From Doris montereyensis (lineage: Eukaryota; Mollusca; Gastropoda; Nudibranchia; Dorididae), in NCBI GenBank assembly GCA_037039925.1, contig JAXRKP010001919.1, forward strand, positions 12,501-76,500: DNA of 64,000 nt. The letters run 5' to 3'. The position numbers and the translations under genes were made by a program. Position 1 is the stretch's first letter, and each line of letters opens with the position of its first letter. This document shows, one piece after another, positions 19,870-32,230 of the stretch. The notes beneath the pieces were generated by a model. That model ran no database searches. It had not been told where the DNA came from and was given only the letters and a program-made list of their open reading frames with translations.

Positions 19870-20460
19870 ACTATACCTAGACCTATAAAGTTCTACTGAA
19901 TCACTTTGCAAGGGAAGTGGCTCTCAGAGAAAATCCACTAGGCTATCGTAAATAAAACTTGGGTGGAGTTCCTTCCACTTCCCTCCTACCTCTCTGCGCA
20001 GTGCACATATTGCATTGCAGTAATTCACACATGTGATGAAATGTTAGCACACCTGTGATCTAGATCTAGATCTTAGTTTCATGATTTACAGTAGACGTCT
20101 GTTCATAAAATTTTACACAAATCCCTTGATACTTCATACATGTAGTTTTAAAGACTTTACCCTTCTTTTAATTTTATTGTTATTGTGTAGCTTAAAACTA
20201 GAATCTAGATCGTAGGATTCTATATATCTAGACTTAGATCTATGCTAGATCTAGATATCTGGATCTATGTTAGATCTATAGATGTAGATTACTAAAGCTA
20301 GTCAGTAATCTAGGGCCAGAAGACGCTAGATCTAGATTCTATATATTGCTTTAGATCTGACCACCACAGATCAATCTCTAGATCGTATAGATTATCTAGA
20401 GCTAGACAATAAGACATTACTTAGAATCTAGATTTTAGCTCAGATTTATCTAGATCTAAA
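19870..20460. other. host DNA upstream of RIOK1, rich in CTAGATCT motifs
   Basis: Composition changes at the left edge of this stretch. From about 20,050 it is studded with GATCTAGA/TCTAGATCT motifs, a short self-complementary word that also recurs at 33,000, 53,230, 54,400 and 62,320. It directly precedes the first RIOK1 exon and so should contain its promoter, but no TATA box or other element can be called with confidence. Confidence 0.5.
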
Positions 20461-20578
20461 ATGGAGTTCCAGTTTTCCAATAGCATTATTGATAGTGAGC
20501 CAGAAGATGGACAATTGATGATCATATCTCAGAGAGCATTCAGGAAGAAAGGGAATATGTTATTGACAAGAATAAAAG
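20461..20578 (+). CDS. RIOK1: RIOK1 exon 1 (candidate), start codon
   Basis: ATG in an AAAATGG context begins MEFQFSNSIIDSEPEDGQ. The frame then needs one extra base at the TT at 20,515-20,516 to continue as an acidic DDHISESIQEERE tail, ending AAAAG before GTAATT (phase 2). The GQ-DD-rich acidic head resembles the N-terminus of animal RIOK1. Exon length is 118 nt; 119 would match the phase of exon 2. No similarity search was possible, so assignment rests on phase and pattern. Confidence 0.6.
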
Positions 20579-23040
20579 GTAATTAATCTTAGATCTACAT
20601 CTAGATTTATAATTTAATATAACATTGTAATCAACACACCATGACCTTGTTGCTATCGATTTCTGAATGATAATTCTATCCACTAATCACAAGCCTCTGT
20701 GACAGAGTTTGACACGACATGACTGTTGGACATTTGACGGTGCTGAAATGCGTTCACTTTCTCGCCACTCCACGAGGCCGACCCTATAGATAGATCTATA
20801 TTAAATACATCTATGTTCATGGACTGTGGTCCCATTCCCTCTAGATTTAGGCCAAACTCTGCTAATGAGATGAGAGATAAAAAATTTTTATTAGATTTTC
20901 ATAGCTTATCCTGAGGAGAATGTGGGGGATTCAGGAAAATAAATAGAAACAGTGTTCCCATGTGTTGATATAGATATAATGGGCCGTAAACATAGACTGC
21001 ACGCAAGTTGCGCCACTGTCGGTGACTACAGAAGCATGCGTGGTGGTAAACATAAACCATGCTTAACCCAAGAACAGTGTTGGCCCAGGAAGTGCCTGCC
21101 GTCATTGGCACGGGAAGCGCACATGCCCTATTTTTAGGACCAGACCTGAGACACCTAGGCTTCATGGAAATTTCAACGTTACTTAAATGGTTTATGACGT
21201 AGTTTGACCTTTGAGTTTATAGTTAAAAAACAGCCAATGAGACTACAATATGTTTTAAGCTCGTGGCTTTCCAGGTAGCCTCGCTATCATTTGTCAAAGT
21301 GACACTTTTTCATTCAATATACTTCATGTAAGCCTAGTTGATTGCATGGCTATTGTTGCTATTGTTTAGTCCTTAGTTAAAGTTTCTGTTGTTGCAATGA
21401 CATCTCAATATGAATTTTTTATCCTTCCAACTTATAGAAAATGCATGTTTTATAGGTCTTTTAATAAATGTGTAAACGTGAAATCATTGTTCAAACTAAG
21501 TTTAAATCCTAGCTTCACCCTTTGCACACACTCGTTTTTTTCATGCAAATGGCTTGGGCAACCTCTCACTGTAAGGTCACTTCCGGTAACACCGCGAGCC
21601 CTACTTGGGTTACGTCCCACGTATGCGCAATACATTCTAAAAAGACGACGCAGCTTGTGCCCATGAAATGCTGTACTAACAGTACAGTCACGCATGAATT
21701 TTGTCAATATGGGAATATAAGAGAAGAAAAGAAAATTTTGTTTTAAATGGAAAATAAAAGAATTTCAACATGACTGCTGGTTATTCTTCTTTCTTCTTCA
21801 TCTCATGGGTCCTTTTCTTTGTTGTAGGAGTAGCAGTTAGGTCTATATCTAGTTTTTTCATGTATTTTTTTCTTTCAAAGTATGCAGGTTAAGTAGGCCT
21901 TACTATAAAAGCTATTATTCGACTTGAAAACTCTGAGACTCAAATACCTGTAGATTCAAAATTTGAAGTTGTAAATAGAAAATTTGAGGTCTTTCTTTCT
22001 TTGAAAAAGGCAACATAGACAGAGAAGACTAAAAGATTTAAGATATTTAGATCGGGTCCCGTTGCATCATCCTTAGATAAAGTTCTTACCAAATACAGAA
22101 TCACACCACAGGCATATACCACAGTTGATCTTTTATTGGCAACCGCTGTCATAAATGCTTACAAGAAAAGGTTTATACAGACCTTACGCAAACATTGAAA
22201 CAATCATCACACAGACCATGGCATGCACACATTGCCCAATAATTATTGATGAAGCCCACACGATAGCATTAGTTTTCAACAATTTCAACAAAGCATTTAG
22301 TAAAGCCCACAAAGCAATCTCACACAAAGACAATTAATGAAAATTTAATTAGTGACATTCAACAGGATATAGACACATACATGATCATGTATAGATAGAC
22401 AAAGCTTTCCCAAACGAAACAATCTCAAAACAGCATATTTTAGAGCACCATTGTACCCCACATATATGACAGTACAAATTTGGGCTTAAGTTACTGGGCG
22501 AACAGGGAACAGAAAGCTGTCACCAGTCAATTGCAAGGATAGAGAGATGAGCACGAGGCATTATAAACTCACAGATATTAAAAAACAGCCCTCTGGTGCA
22601 TGCATGCAGACCAACCTGCAAGTGATATTAAATGTACATAGTGATACATATCTTATTTCATTGTGTTTAAGAGCTATTCCTTCAATGATATTGTTTGTTT
22701 CCATTAGTCTCATTATTGGAGTATTGCAAAAATCGATTTTTTTCTGTTCATCATGATGACTGCAAACCATCTTTAGTATGTACATACATGTATGTATTAT
22801 CCTTATTTTATGAAAGTTTGATGGCACTCGCCTGTGCACAATTGTTAAAGCGTTTTACTTAATGAATAATACCGTAGTCTGTTATTGTACTGAAGTCTTG
22901 ATTGTGTGAAAACTAAACGCTTCTTGATAAATTTCTTTCATCAGTCTATCGCAACACTCTCTTTAAAGTTGATGGAAGCCTTCACATTTGTTGTCGATGG
23001 CTATCTTAGCCAGATACAAGCTGATGAATTGGACCTATAA

Positions 23041-23730
23041 ATTACCGTTAAGTGTGGCAAAGCTAGTAGGGAGCGGACGCTACCTGGTGGCCCTTTGCGG
23101 GCCTCGGTCAGTGTAAACCCAGGTGCACCGCGTCTGGCAACTAAGAGGGACGAGTTTTATATGCTGTGGGGGCTAAAGTGGGAGAAATAATGAGCCGTTT
23201 TGCGCACAAATTATCTGCCCTTGTTTCAGAAACAGATCGGTGATAACTCTTTTGTGTGGAGCCTGAAACCCTTATTTAATTATAGTGAAATACGAGGGCA
23301 GTGAGTATTCCACGTCATTATTCATCAATAATGATGTTATTACAAAAGCAGTATAACTACTGCTACCATTTCTAGTCTTGTTAAATTACCTTTAAGTGTG
23401 GCAAAGCTAGTAGGAGCGGACGCTACCTGGTGGCCCTTTGCGGACCTCGGTCAGTGTAACCCAGGTGCACGCGTCTGGCAACTAAGAGGGACGCAGTTTT
23501 ATATGCTGTGGGGGCTAAAGTGGGAGAAATAATGGGCCGTTTTTTGCGCACAAATTATCTGCCCTTGTTTCAGAAACAGATCGGTGATAACTCTTTTTTG
23601 TGTGGAGCCTGAAACCCTTATTTAATTATAGTGAAATACGAGGGCAGTGAGTATTCCACGTCATTATTCATCAATAATGATGTTATTACAAAAGCAGTAT
23701 AACTACTGCTACCATTTCTAGTCTTGTTAA
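23041..23730. repeat. tandem duplication of a ~345-bp unit in RIOK1 intron 1
   Basis: Unit 1 (23,041-23,384) and unit 2 (23,385-23,730) are almost identical, differing by a few single-base indels, mostly in homopolymers such as GGG/GG and CGTTTT/CGTTTTTT. Each begins ATTACC(G/T)TTAAGTGTGG and ends TTTCTAGTCTTGTTAA. The high identity implies a recent event or an assembly artefact. No ORF is conserved. Confidence 0.85.
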
Positions 23731-24433
23731 TAATCATTCTAATACTGTAAATAATAATGCTAACATTTGTGGTGATGATTATTATTAATAATAAAAGAAG
23801 GAACATGATGACCGCTGGTAATGATATTTAAAAGAACTAGATCTAGAATTAGAAGTGATAGAATAGTAGTTCATAACATTCTTGGTGTTCATATTTTTAT
23901 AACTTATTGCCTGCACTTAATGAGATTAATATAGTATAGTATTAGTATCTATTTTCATTGTTTGTACTGAATTACATTGATGCACAGTCTCATATTCTAT
24001 ATGAAAGTATTATAGGATTTCGCATTGAGGAAATGCGGCGACGCAAAAGTGTTACCACGTAAGGTCTGATCGGGAATACCTGAAACGAACTAAACTTCCC
24101 TATAGTTTTACATTTTGATCCATATTCATAAAATGTGATTTAGTATTATATTTGTGAAGTCTGTTTTCAATTCTCAAATTCTCTAACAAATTATTAAATG
24201 TCTCAACCTTACAAGTTCAAATTGATTCTCCTTCTTTTTCATGTACTATTTGTCTCAACTCGTTCGTTGAAAAAGAAGAATATCTACATCCAGAAGTAGA
24301 ACCTAATGTAAATAAATCTAGACACAGGCAGATACAAACATATTTATGTACAAGAGTGATAATGATATAGATCTCTTGGCAGTGCACAGCTAAGCACCTG
24401 TACGGAGAGTAGATGATCCCGCCCTCCATGAGT

Positions 24434-25450
24434 CTCCTGCTGCCTTGCAGGCAGGTCTTGGCTCATCAAAGGCTAAGGGAGTTAACCCTGAAAGAAAGCA
24501 ACCTGCTGCCTTCCTGATCGGTCTTGACTGACCAAAGCCTAAGGCTACTACCGCACTATCAACTAAACAGTTTAGTCGATGTAGAGTCGTTGTCGTGTCG
24601 AGCACATTACCCTACCGCACTAGGACTTACTTTCATTACCTACTTGTCCTTTTTGTCTTTATTTGAATAGTCCCGTAGGGATTTTTATATAACAATGGCT
24701 TTTTTTCGATAAGTGAAATCAAAGTTTCCACCCAGTTGACATCTGCGTCCATTTTTTGTCGATTGTACAGTATAGGAAGTGAATGTGATACAGATACTTG
24801 ACGACATCGACACACAATGAACTTAGATCTACATGTTGACAGGGGATGCATTGGCGCCTTTGGCAAAACAAGCACACAGACAATAGTGAACAACATACTG
24901 ACATGCACACACTCTATTAATCTTATTTTAAAAATAATAAAATTTGAAACTTCGTTATTCGTCATAATATGCTATTCTCCACGCTGAGACTTTATTAATT
25001 TGAGGTCGCTGAATCCAAATATGTAATCAGATTTTCTCTACGACAATGTCCAGCCGAGTTATGGCCATACAAACGTGGCCATACCTGGGCTAGCCAGCGC
25101 CTCTCCGCCAGCCCATCCCTTCACATCCGGTGGTGCCAACTTGTGCTGTCGAGTCGTGTTTGGGTAGTGCGGTAGGCCTCTATAATTTTCCCCTATGACA
25201 GAACTGCGTTCGACAGTTGTGTTGAGCACGGTTTGTGGCTTGGCACAGATTTTCCGGACAGAACAGTTTGGTTTTTGTAGTGCAGAAGGCTCTTCTTATT
25301 TTGATTATCCACAGATGGCCCAAAGACAGGACAAAACTGTTTAGTTGATAGTGCGGTACCGTGTTAACCCTGACAGAAAATAACAACCTGCTGCTTTGCA
25401 GGCTGGTCTTGAGTGACTAAAGGCTAAGGGAGTTAATCCTGACAGAAAAT
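24434..25450 (+). repeat. three tandem ~66-bp 5' monomers of the RTE-like LINE, one split by a MITE
   Basis: Each unit opens CCTGCTGCCTT or CCTGCTGCTTT and runs through GGTCTTG...CTAAGGGAGTTAA to CCCTGACAGAAAATAACAA. Unit 1 is at about 24,434-24,499. Unit 2 starts at about 24,500 and is interrupted by the TIR element at 24,551-25,356, resuming to about 25,385. Unit 3 is at about 25,386-25,455. The other full copy (39,490) has a single unit. Reiterated 5' monomers are known as promoters in some L1 families. Confidence 0.65.
24551..25356. mobile_element. 806-bp non-autonomous DNA transposon (TA target site)
   Basis: The left end CCGCACTATCAACTAAACAG and the right end, its near-perfect inverse (CTGTTTAGTTGATAGTGCGG), bound the element. 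TA dinucleotides at 24,549-24,550 and 25,357-25,358 form the target duplication, as in Tc1/mariner/pogo elements. No transposase ORF is visible. It interrupts LINE copy 1's 5' monomers. A second internal inverted pair, CCTACCGCACTA at 24,611 and TAGTGCGGTAGG at 25,165, points to a nested relative. Confidence 0.7.
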
Positions 25451-28400
25451 AACAAGGCCCGGTAGGGGGCCTCAAGGTGGCAGCCCCACCATCTACCTAG
25501 GGTACAGTGGGCTTATTCCCTGCTTATCAAAAAAAACTGATTCAAAGTAATATATTACAATAATATAACCGGCTTGAACTTTCGAAGACGATTCTGGAAA
25601 AGAGAATAGACTGTGGTTTTTGGAACATGGAATGTTAGAGAAATTAATGGAAAGGAGTTAAAATTAGCTGAAGAAATGGAAAAATTCAAAGTAGGCATTT
25701 TGGCTATTACAGAAACAAAGGAAAAAGGACAAGGAATAGAAAATGTCGGACCAAATCATACTTTAATCTTCTCAGGAGTAGATGTCAAAGATAGAGCTAG
25801 AGCAGGAGTAGGCCTCCTAATCCATAAAAAGCAAGGAATGCTACTAGAAAGTTGGAAATTTATAAGTATAAGCCCACGGCTATTAGAGGTAAGTATTAAA
25901 CCAAAGGAAAGAGAAATTAAATTATTAATAGCTTAGGACCAAACAAAGATGCCACCAAAGAAGAAAAAGATATTTTCGAAAATGATTTACAAATAGCTGC
26001 AGAAAATCTCAAACCCAAACAGAAATTAATGGTTTTAGGAGATTTAAACATTATGAGGAGTAATAGGTAAAGAAGGAGAGACAACAACTTCTTCAAATGG
26101 AGAGAGACAAATAGTGCCGTAATATATTTTTGCCTAAAGAATAACATGAAAATAGCTAACACATTTTTTCCTCGTAAAGATGTTCACAAATATACATGAG
26201 TAAATGAAGACAGACGTGAAAAGTCAATGATAGACTACATAATAGTTAGCAGTTCTCAATTTTATAGTACAATGGATGCTAGAGTGAGCAGAGGAGCTGA
26301 AATATTTAGTGATCATCACCTAGTGATTGCAGAAATGAGATTATTAACTGAAGAAAACAAACAGAAAAGGAAAGAGAAGAAAGCTACTACACTCAAAATA
26401 GAAGAATTAAATATACCAATCGTAAAACAAATATACTAATCCAGGATAAAAAGATCTATCTGTGAAAGGCAGATCGTTCTGAAGGAAAGTACAATAGAAG
26501 AAAAGTGGCAAATATATAAAGAAACATTCCTCAGTTGTTCTGAAGAGGTCTGTGGTAGGAAACAAATTAAAGGAGATAGGAAAAGAACAGAATGGTGGAA
26601 TGAGAATGTCAAGACTAAGATCAAAGAAAAGAAGGATGCCTGGAAGAAATACGAAATACTTTGAAACAAAGAGACCACAGGGTAGGATAGATTACGTGAG
26701 TAAAAGAACTATCACCAAAGAGGAAGTTAGGAAAGCAAAACAGGAACAGTGGGAAGAGTTTGGACAAATACTTCAAGAAAGCTATCAAGGAAATCAAAAG
26801 TTGTTCTGGGGAGCAATGACGGACATGAGAAAAGACCAAAGCATGCCCAATACGACAAATTAAGAACACCAAAGGAGAAATAATGAAAGAAGACAACAAA
26901 ATCATGGACACGTGGAGAAAGTATTTTCAACAATTACATAATCCCTCCAGAACATATGGAACAAGGAGTACAAATTAATTATTAAGAGTAACAAGTAATC
27001 GACATGAGACAGCTGAAGATGTAGATAATTCAATGGAAGAACTTCAAACAGTTATAAAAAAAGTGAAATAAGGAAAAGCCCCAGGAGCAGATCAAGTTAT
27101 CCAGAAATGATTAAAAATCAAGGAGAGGCAGACAAACTACTACATGCAATATATCAACAAGCATAGACGTCCAAACAGGTGCCAGACGACTGGAAGAAGG
27201 AACGGTAGTAGTAAGTAGTACCAATATACAAGAAAGGATCAACTATGGAATGCTCAAACAGTAGAGGGTATCACTACTTAGCGTATCAGGAAAAGTGTAT
27301 GTCAGGATTCTGGAAATGAGGCTGAGGAAAAGAGTAGAGGATCAGATTGAAGAACACCAGAGTGGATTTAGACCAGGAAGAAGTGTACAAGATCGCACAT
27401 TTACAATTAGACAAATAAAAGAAAAATTCCTTGAGAGAAACATTGACTTGCACCTGTGTTTTATTGCCTTAGAAAAGGCATTTGACACTGAGGAGGGACG
27501 AACTATGGCATTCCTTAAAAGTTAAAAGAATACAACGTAGAGCAAAATTTAACAGAAGTCATTAAAAGTTTTTACAATAAACCAACATGTCCAGTGAGAG
27601 TAGTTGGAAATGTATCTGAAGAATTTAATGTAGATATAGGAGTAAGACAGAGTTGTATCGTAAGTCCTGTTTTATTTATCACATTTATGGATTCAGTCGC
27701 AAACGCGTCCTCAAAAAAGGAAGAAAATGAATGTAGGGATGTGGAAGCTCAAACCAGTAAATGTATCAATGCTTTCATTTGCTGATGATTTAGTTCTGTT
27801 TCGAAAATCAGAAAGGGACCTCCAGTCAAATATCAACATAATGAATAATGAATAAAAGAGGAATGAGAGTAAATGCAAAGAAAACAAACAAAAAAACGCT
27901 AGTAACCAGGGAAGCAAAAACAAAAAAATCTTTAATTAGGCGGGGAGATTTTAGAACAAGTTCAAAGCTACAATTACTTAGGAGTAATGATTAACTCAAG
28001 AGTGAAAACTAAGAGAAGAAATCAGCCAGATAATCCAAAAGGCAAGTGCAATATATAACTATCTAGGAAAGGCATTTGTAGGTAAACAAGAATTGTCAAC
28101 AAAAATCAAAGTGGCAGTATACAACACAGTTTATTGTTCTGCTCTCCTCTATGGCAGTGAAACCTGGACCTTAGACAATAGGGAATACAGTAGAGTGCAG
28201 GCAGCTGAAATGAAATATCAAAGAAGAGTAGTAGGGAAGACTAAAAGAGACAAAATCAGAAACACAACAATAAGATATTAAACCAAAGCAGATAGTATAA
28301 AAAACTAAGATAGAAATACATGAACTGAGATGGTTTTGGCATGTTAACAGAATGAATGACAATAGAATAGCTAAATCGGTATACAGTACTAAAACTCAAG

Positions 28401-28579
28401 GTAAAATAAAAGGTAAAAAAGATATAAAAGAGGCATTAACACAAAGAAATTTAACTTTCACGGAAGGAAACAGAAAATGTCAGGACAGGGTAGCCTGGAG
28501 AAAGATCATTTCGGGCATCTAAAACCCATACACCGAAAGGTAGAATGGGAGCTGATAAAGAAAGAAAGAATATATAAAT

Positions 28580-29010
28580 CTCAATTATTAATTAGATTAT
28601 ATGATATGGCATCACAAGATAGTCAGACTTCAGCAATCTAGATTCTTAAGTTCGAATGGGTGAAAATGCAAATACGAATAAGTAGATCTATCGCTCTGCT
28701 CTCCGGCAGGCATTGGCAAGAATAAGTCGTGAAATGACACGCATAGGATGTCGAAGATGCCATAGCAACTATTTTCCCACAATTTTATGATGTATATCTA
28801 AATAAATTTAGTCATATGTTGATTCACGTGTTTAGATAGATAACTTTAAGTGTTAAAGTCAGATTGTACATCTTCTGCTATCACGAAACAATGAATAGCA
28901 CTAATAACAAAATAGCCCCGTAAAAGAGTTACCACCGATCTGGGAGATCGCACAATGCATCATGGGACAGATTGACAGTAGGACTTAGTAGGAGCTAAAC
29001 ACCTCATAGT
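28580..29010. other. intronic sequence without recognised features
   Basis: Between LINE copy 1 and the next repeat I see no ORF of coding character, no recognisable transposon and no RNA gene. It is intron 1 of RIOK1. Confidence 0.5.
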
Positions 29011-29011
29011 A

Positions 29012-29515
29012 GTAGTCATAGGGAGACAAATTGAAGCCTCACTTGCCTGGCCCAAGTTGTCCAATTTAGCACCGCTGCAGTGTATTTTCCACCGGCCGTC
29101 TTCGTGGAGTAAAACCGAACGTAGCTATGACCATATAAGGAGATGAGCCCTTGAGCACACCGATTGATATCAAGCAATGGAAAAATTATTATAAAATAAA
29201 CGTGTTTGATTGAATGTGTAATGGGTCACTGTTTGATAGGGGATAGTGCAAGCTTTCCAAAGGGCATGGGCGGATCCATTTTATTGCAGGGGTGAATGAA
29301 TTATTTACGCCTTAATGGAGGCTATTTGTGTGTTCTTCTAGAATATTTTCTGTAAAACTAGTGGTATGGGTCACTTTCAAATGGTGTTCTTCATCAAAAA
29401 GGGGTGAAGTTATGATAAATGACAACTGAAGGAAAGCAGATGAGTTGAACTGAAGAAAATGCCATCACCCCAGTCTTGATACTTTAACCCAAAATCACCC
29501 ATTCCAGGCTCGGCC
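29012..29515 (-). repeat. dispersed repeat, inverted relative of the element at 36,688
   Basis: The reverse complement of this stretch matches about 36,690-37,115. Shared landmarks include GATTTTGGGT(C/T)AAAGTATCAA, CAGTTCAACTCATCTGC, GGATCCGCCCATGCCC and GCTCATCTCCTT(T)ATATGGTC. The left terminal region is recognisable but degraded, and the right portion of the element is missing. It is an older, truncated member of the family. Confidence 0.75.
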
Positions 29516-29549
29516 TTTCAAGTTATGGGCCTAGATCTAGTTGGTGTCA

Positions 29550-30812
29550 AAGAAAGCTCTTTCTTTTTTTATCATTTCCTACTCTACTGTCAGTGTATGG
29601 GCCTAGATGCCCGAAATGATCATTCTCCAGGCTGCCCTGTCCTGGCATTTTCTGTTTCATTCCATGAAAGTTAAATTTCTTTTCTTTAATGCCTCTTTTA
29701 TACCTTCTTTCCACTTTGTCCAAGCTCTGCCTTTTGGTGTTTTACCTTGGGTTTTAGCACTATACTGATTTAGCTATTCTGTTGTCATTCATTCTGTTTA
29801 CATGCTTAAACCATCTGAGTTGATTTATTTCTATCTTAGTCTTAGTTTTTATGCCATCTGCTTTGGTTTGATCTCATATTGTTGTGTTTCTGATTTTGTC
29901 TCTTTTAGTTTTCCCTACTACTCTTCTTAGATATTTCATTTTAGCTGCTTGTACTCTCTATTCCTTACTGTCTAAGGTCCATGTTTCACTACCATGGAGG
30001 AGGGTAGGACGATAAACTGTGTTGTATATTGCCATTTTGGTTTTTGTTGTCAGTTCTTGTTTACCTATAAATGCCTTTCCTAGATGTTTATATATTGTCA
30101 TTGCCTTTTGTATTCTCTGGCTGATTTCTTCTCTTAATGTCTTAGTTTTCCTTCTGACTTAATCATTACTCCTAGGTAATTGTAGCTTTGAGCTTGTTCT
30201 AAGTTTTCCCTTTCCAACTTAAAATTTTGTGTTTTAGCTTCCTAGTTACTAGCATTGTTTTGGTTTTCTTTGCATTTACTCTCATTCCTCTTTTATTTAG
30301 TTCATTATTCATCATGTTGATATTCGACTGAAGGTCACTTTGTGATTTTCGGGAAACAGAACTAAATCATGAGCAAAGGAAAAGCATTAATACATTTACT
30401 GGTTTGAGTTTTCACATACCTGCATTCGTTTTTGAGGGAGCCTTTGCGACTGAATCCATAAATGTAATAAACAAAAGAGGACTAAGGATACAACCCTGTC
30501 TTCTTCCTATATCTACATCAAATTCTTCCGATACGTTTCCAGCTACTCTCACTGTGCATGTTGGTTTATTGTAAAAGCTTTTAATGGCTTCTATTAGATT
30601 TTGCTCTATGTTGTGTTCTTTTAAGGAATGCCATAGTAGGTCCCTCCTCACCTCAGAGTTTCTAATGCCTTTTCTAAGTCAATAAAATGTTTCTCTCAAG
30701 GAATTTTCTATTATTTGTTTAATTGTAAATATGTGGTCTTGTGCACTTCTGCCTGGTCTAAATCCACTGTGATGTTCTTCAATCTGATTCTCTGCCCTTT
30801 TCCTTAAAAATT
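29550..30812 (-). mobile_element. RTE-like LINE copy 3, 5'-truncated
   Basis: Minus-strand frames read HNIEQNLIEAIKSFYNKPTC and EEFDVDIGRRQGCILSPLLF (30,412-30,651), then the C-terminal tail with a GSETWTL-type motif. The 3' end is near 29,550 with an AAAGAAAGAG-type tail. The element begins abruptly in the SGFRPGR region at about 30,812, the usual result of incomplete reverse transcription. The same family occurs at 24,425, 39,490 and 55,203. Confidence 0.8.
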
Positions 30813-30914
30813 CACTAAGAAATTAAAGTTGCGATAAATATTACAAGATGTACTAAGAACGTGTTTAAACAAGAGAGAGAGAGAAAATACTACTACTATT
30901 AGCACATGTTCACA

Positions 30915-31085
30915 ACTAAGTGAGGGGATAAATTTTGAAAATTGGGTCAAAATGCAAGATGGTGGCCGTTTCCTTGGCAACCAAGGACACTACAAATTTT
31001 TCAATGGTATAGGATGACTGTATTTTGAGTTACTCATATATACTAAAATAAAAACCTAACAAAAGCAAAAAAATATCACTTCATG
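30915..31085 (-). repeat. inverted partner of repeat at 43,875-44,030
   Basis: This ~170-bp stretch is the reverse complement of 43,875-44,030 with modest divergence. It shares TTTTGAAAATTGGGTCAAAA, GGCCGTTTCCTTGGCAACCA and ATATAGGATGACT-like words. The two lie in different RIOK1 introns. Class is unknown; a MITE or SINE fragment is likely. Confidence 0.65.
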
Positions 31086-31705
31086 AGCAACACTGTGTAC
31101 AGAAAAGGAAATCACTGACAGCAATAAGATCAGAACAGTTTTCGATTTGTACATAGATCTATTTACAGTACAGTACTTGACTATCAGATTGCAAGCTAAA
31201 CTTCAATTTAACAATTCGTATCCTCAGCGTTTTGTTTTCTCTTTTCCCAGAACTGTTGAACTGTTGCTGTCAAAAATGAAAATCAAGGGTAAGTAAGCCA
31301 AGGATTGTCCAATGCATGCATTACTTTAAATGGACAACTTTTTGTAAAAATAATCAAAACCAAAATGCAATCCACGCTAGTGTCTTTATTTCACAACTGA
31401 TCAGGCTTATGTTTTTTGTAAAGGTCACAAATGGCCTATAGATGTGCCTATTGATCTTGAAAATGGTGAAGTATTTTTGGTGATGACTGATGCAATTTAT
31501 TTTTGCATTGTTTCAACTAACAACGTATAATAACTATTTTAAAGCCAGGGAAGGTTATTCTCATGTTCTTGTCAACCGAAAGAACTTCAACAGCCTCTAT
31601 CATCTTCAATTTGTACATATATTACCAACGCATTGTAGCAGAATAATCAGATGCAAAAGCTGACTGGATTATTCTGGCGGCTGCTGTTTGTATTGATACA
31701 TATTA

Positions 31706-32230
31706 CGGTGGATCCTCTCAAATGGGAAACCTGGCCAACCGAGAACTCCCAGGGAACGGAATTGTTTCTCTATATTCTACCTCTCTAAACGGGAAAGGTC
31801 CCAGGCTAATCGGGACAATTTTCACGGGCTTGCATTGGTTATCATCACCATTTCCCCATATTTATTTATTCCAACACTCATTTTTTATCTCAATTTGGTT
31901 TCTGTGTTAGCAAAGCATCAAATAGTACACCTGCATTCGTACTACATGCATTATATGTTGTATTATGTGTACACAGTGTCGTAAGTGCCAGTTCGTGACG
32001 ACCATAAGCCAGACACACCAGACATCCGCTAAGAGGGTGTAAAAGCAGGCTTTGAGCCAGACCTTGCTCGTCTACTTAACAATACAGTATGGTGTTTACA
32101 CGGGGCAGCGCCTTAGAAAGTTATGCACTATCAAAGTCTTTTATTGCCCGCTTCATCCGTCAATCGCAAGGGTGGACACGAGAGGAGATTTTACAATCCC
32201 TGAGACTTCCCGATTAGAGAGGTTCCACTG
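31706..32230. mobile_element. 525-bp pogo/Tigger-like MITE (TA target site)
   Basis: The left end starts CGGTGGATCCTCTCAAATGG and the right end finishes ATTAGAGAGGTTCCACTG. The two are inverted relatives of a CAGTGGAACCTCTCTAATCG-type terminus. TA dinucleotides flank at 31,704-31,705 and 32,231-32,232. The terminus style is that of pogo/Tigger elements. No transposase is encoded. Confidence 0.55.

Larger units (their letters stand above)
7500..19870. mobile_element. Polinton/Maverick-like element B, near-complete gene set, decayed
   Basis: A contiguous AT-rich block holds the full Polinton toolkit: polymerase B, integrase, adenain-like protease, packaging ATPase, penton-like and major capsid proteins, plus accessory genes. 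The plus-strand genes at 7,519-12,381 converge with the minus-strand genes at 12,378-18,508. The protease and capsid then run rightwards from 18,516. The ATPase is 5'-truncated and the capsid 3'-truncated, so both ends are missing. No terminal inverted repeats or target-site duplication were found. Composition shifts to less AT-rich host DNA at about 19,870. Confidence 0.85.
24425..28570 (+). mobile_element. RTE-like LINE copy 1, near full length, degenerate
   Basis: The 5' region has three tandem monomers (see separate entry) and a shared leader ending near 25,600. The AP endonuclease domain reads GTWNVREINGKELKLAEEME, LAITETK and ARAGVGLLIHK (25,613-26,440), then a broken reverse transcriptase with HQSGFRPGRSVQD (27,295-27,525), VDIGVRQ and FADDLVLF (about 27,780). 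The C-terminal tail reads LLYGSETWTLDNREYSRVQA and FWHVNRMNDNRIAKSVYST. The 3' end is a GAAA-type tail at 28,560. Many frameshifts make it inactive. The domain order and short microsatellite tail fit the RTE clade. Confidence 0.8.

Noticed and set aside
21397..21746. Overlapping frames of 74-89 codons on both strands around a GC-richer patch
   Set aside because: I considered a THAP-like or host exon, but no conserved Cys/His order or splice-site pair was found.
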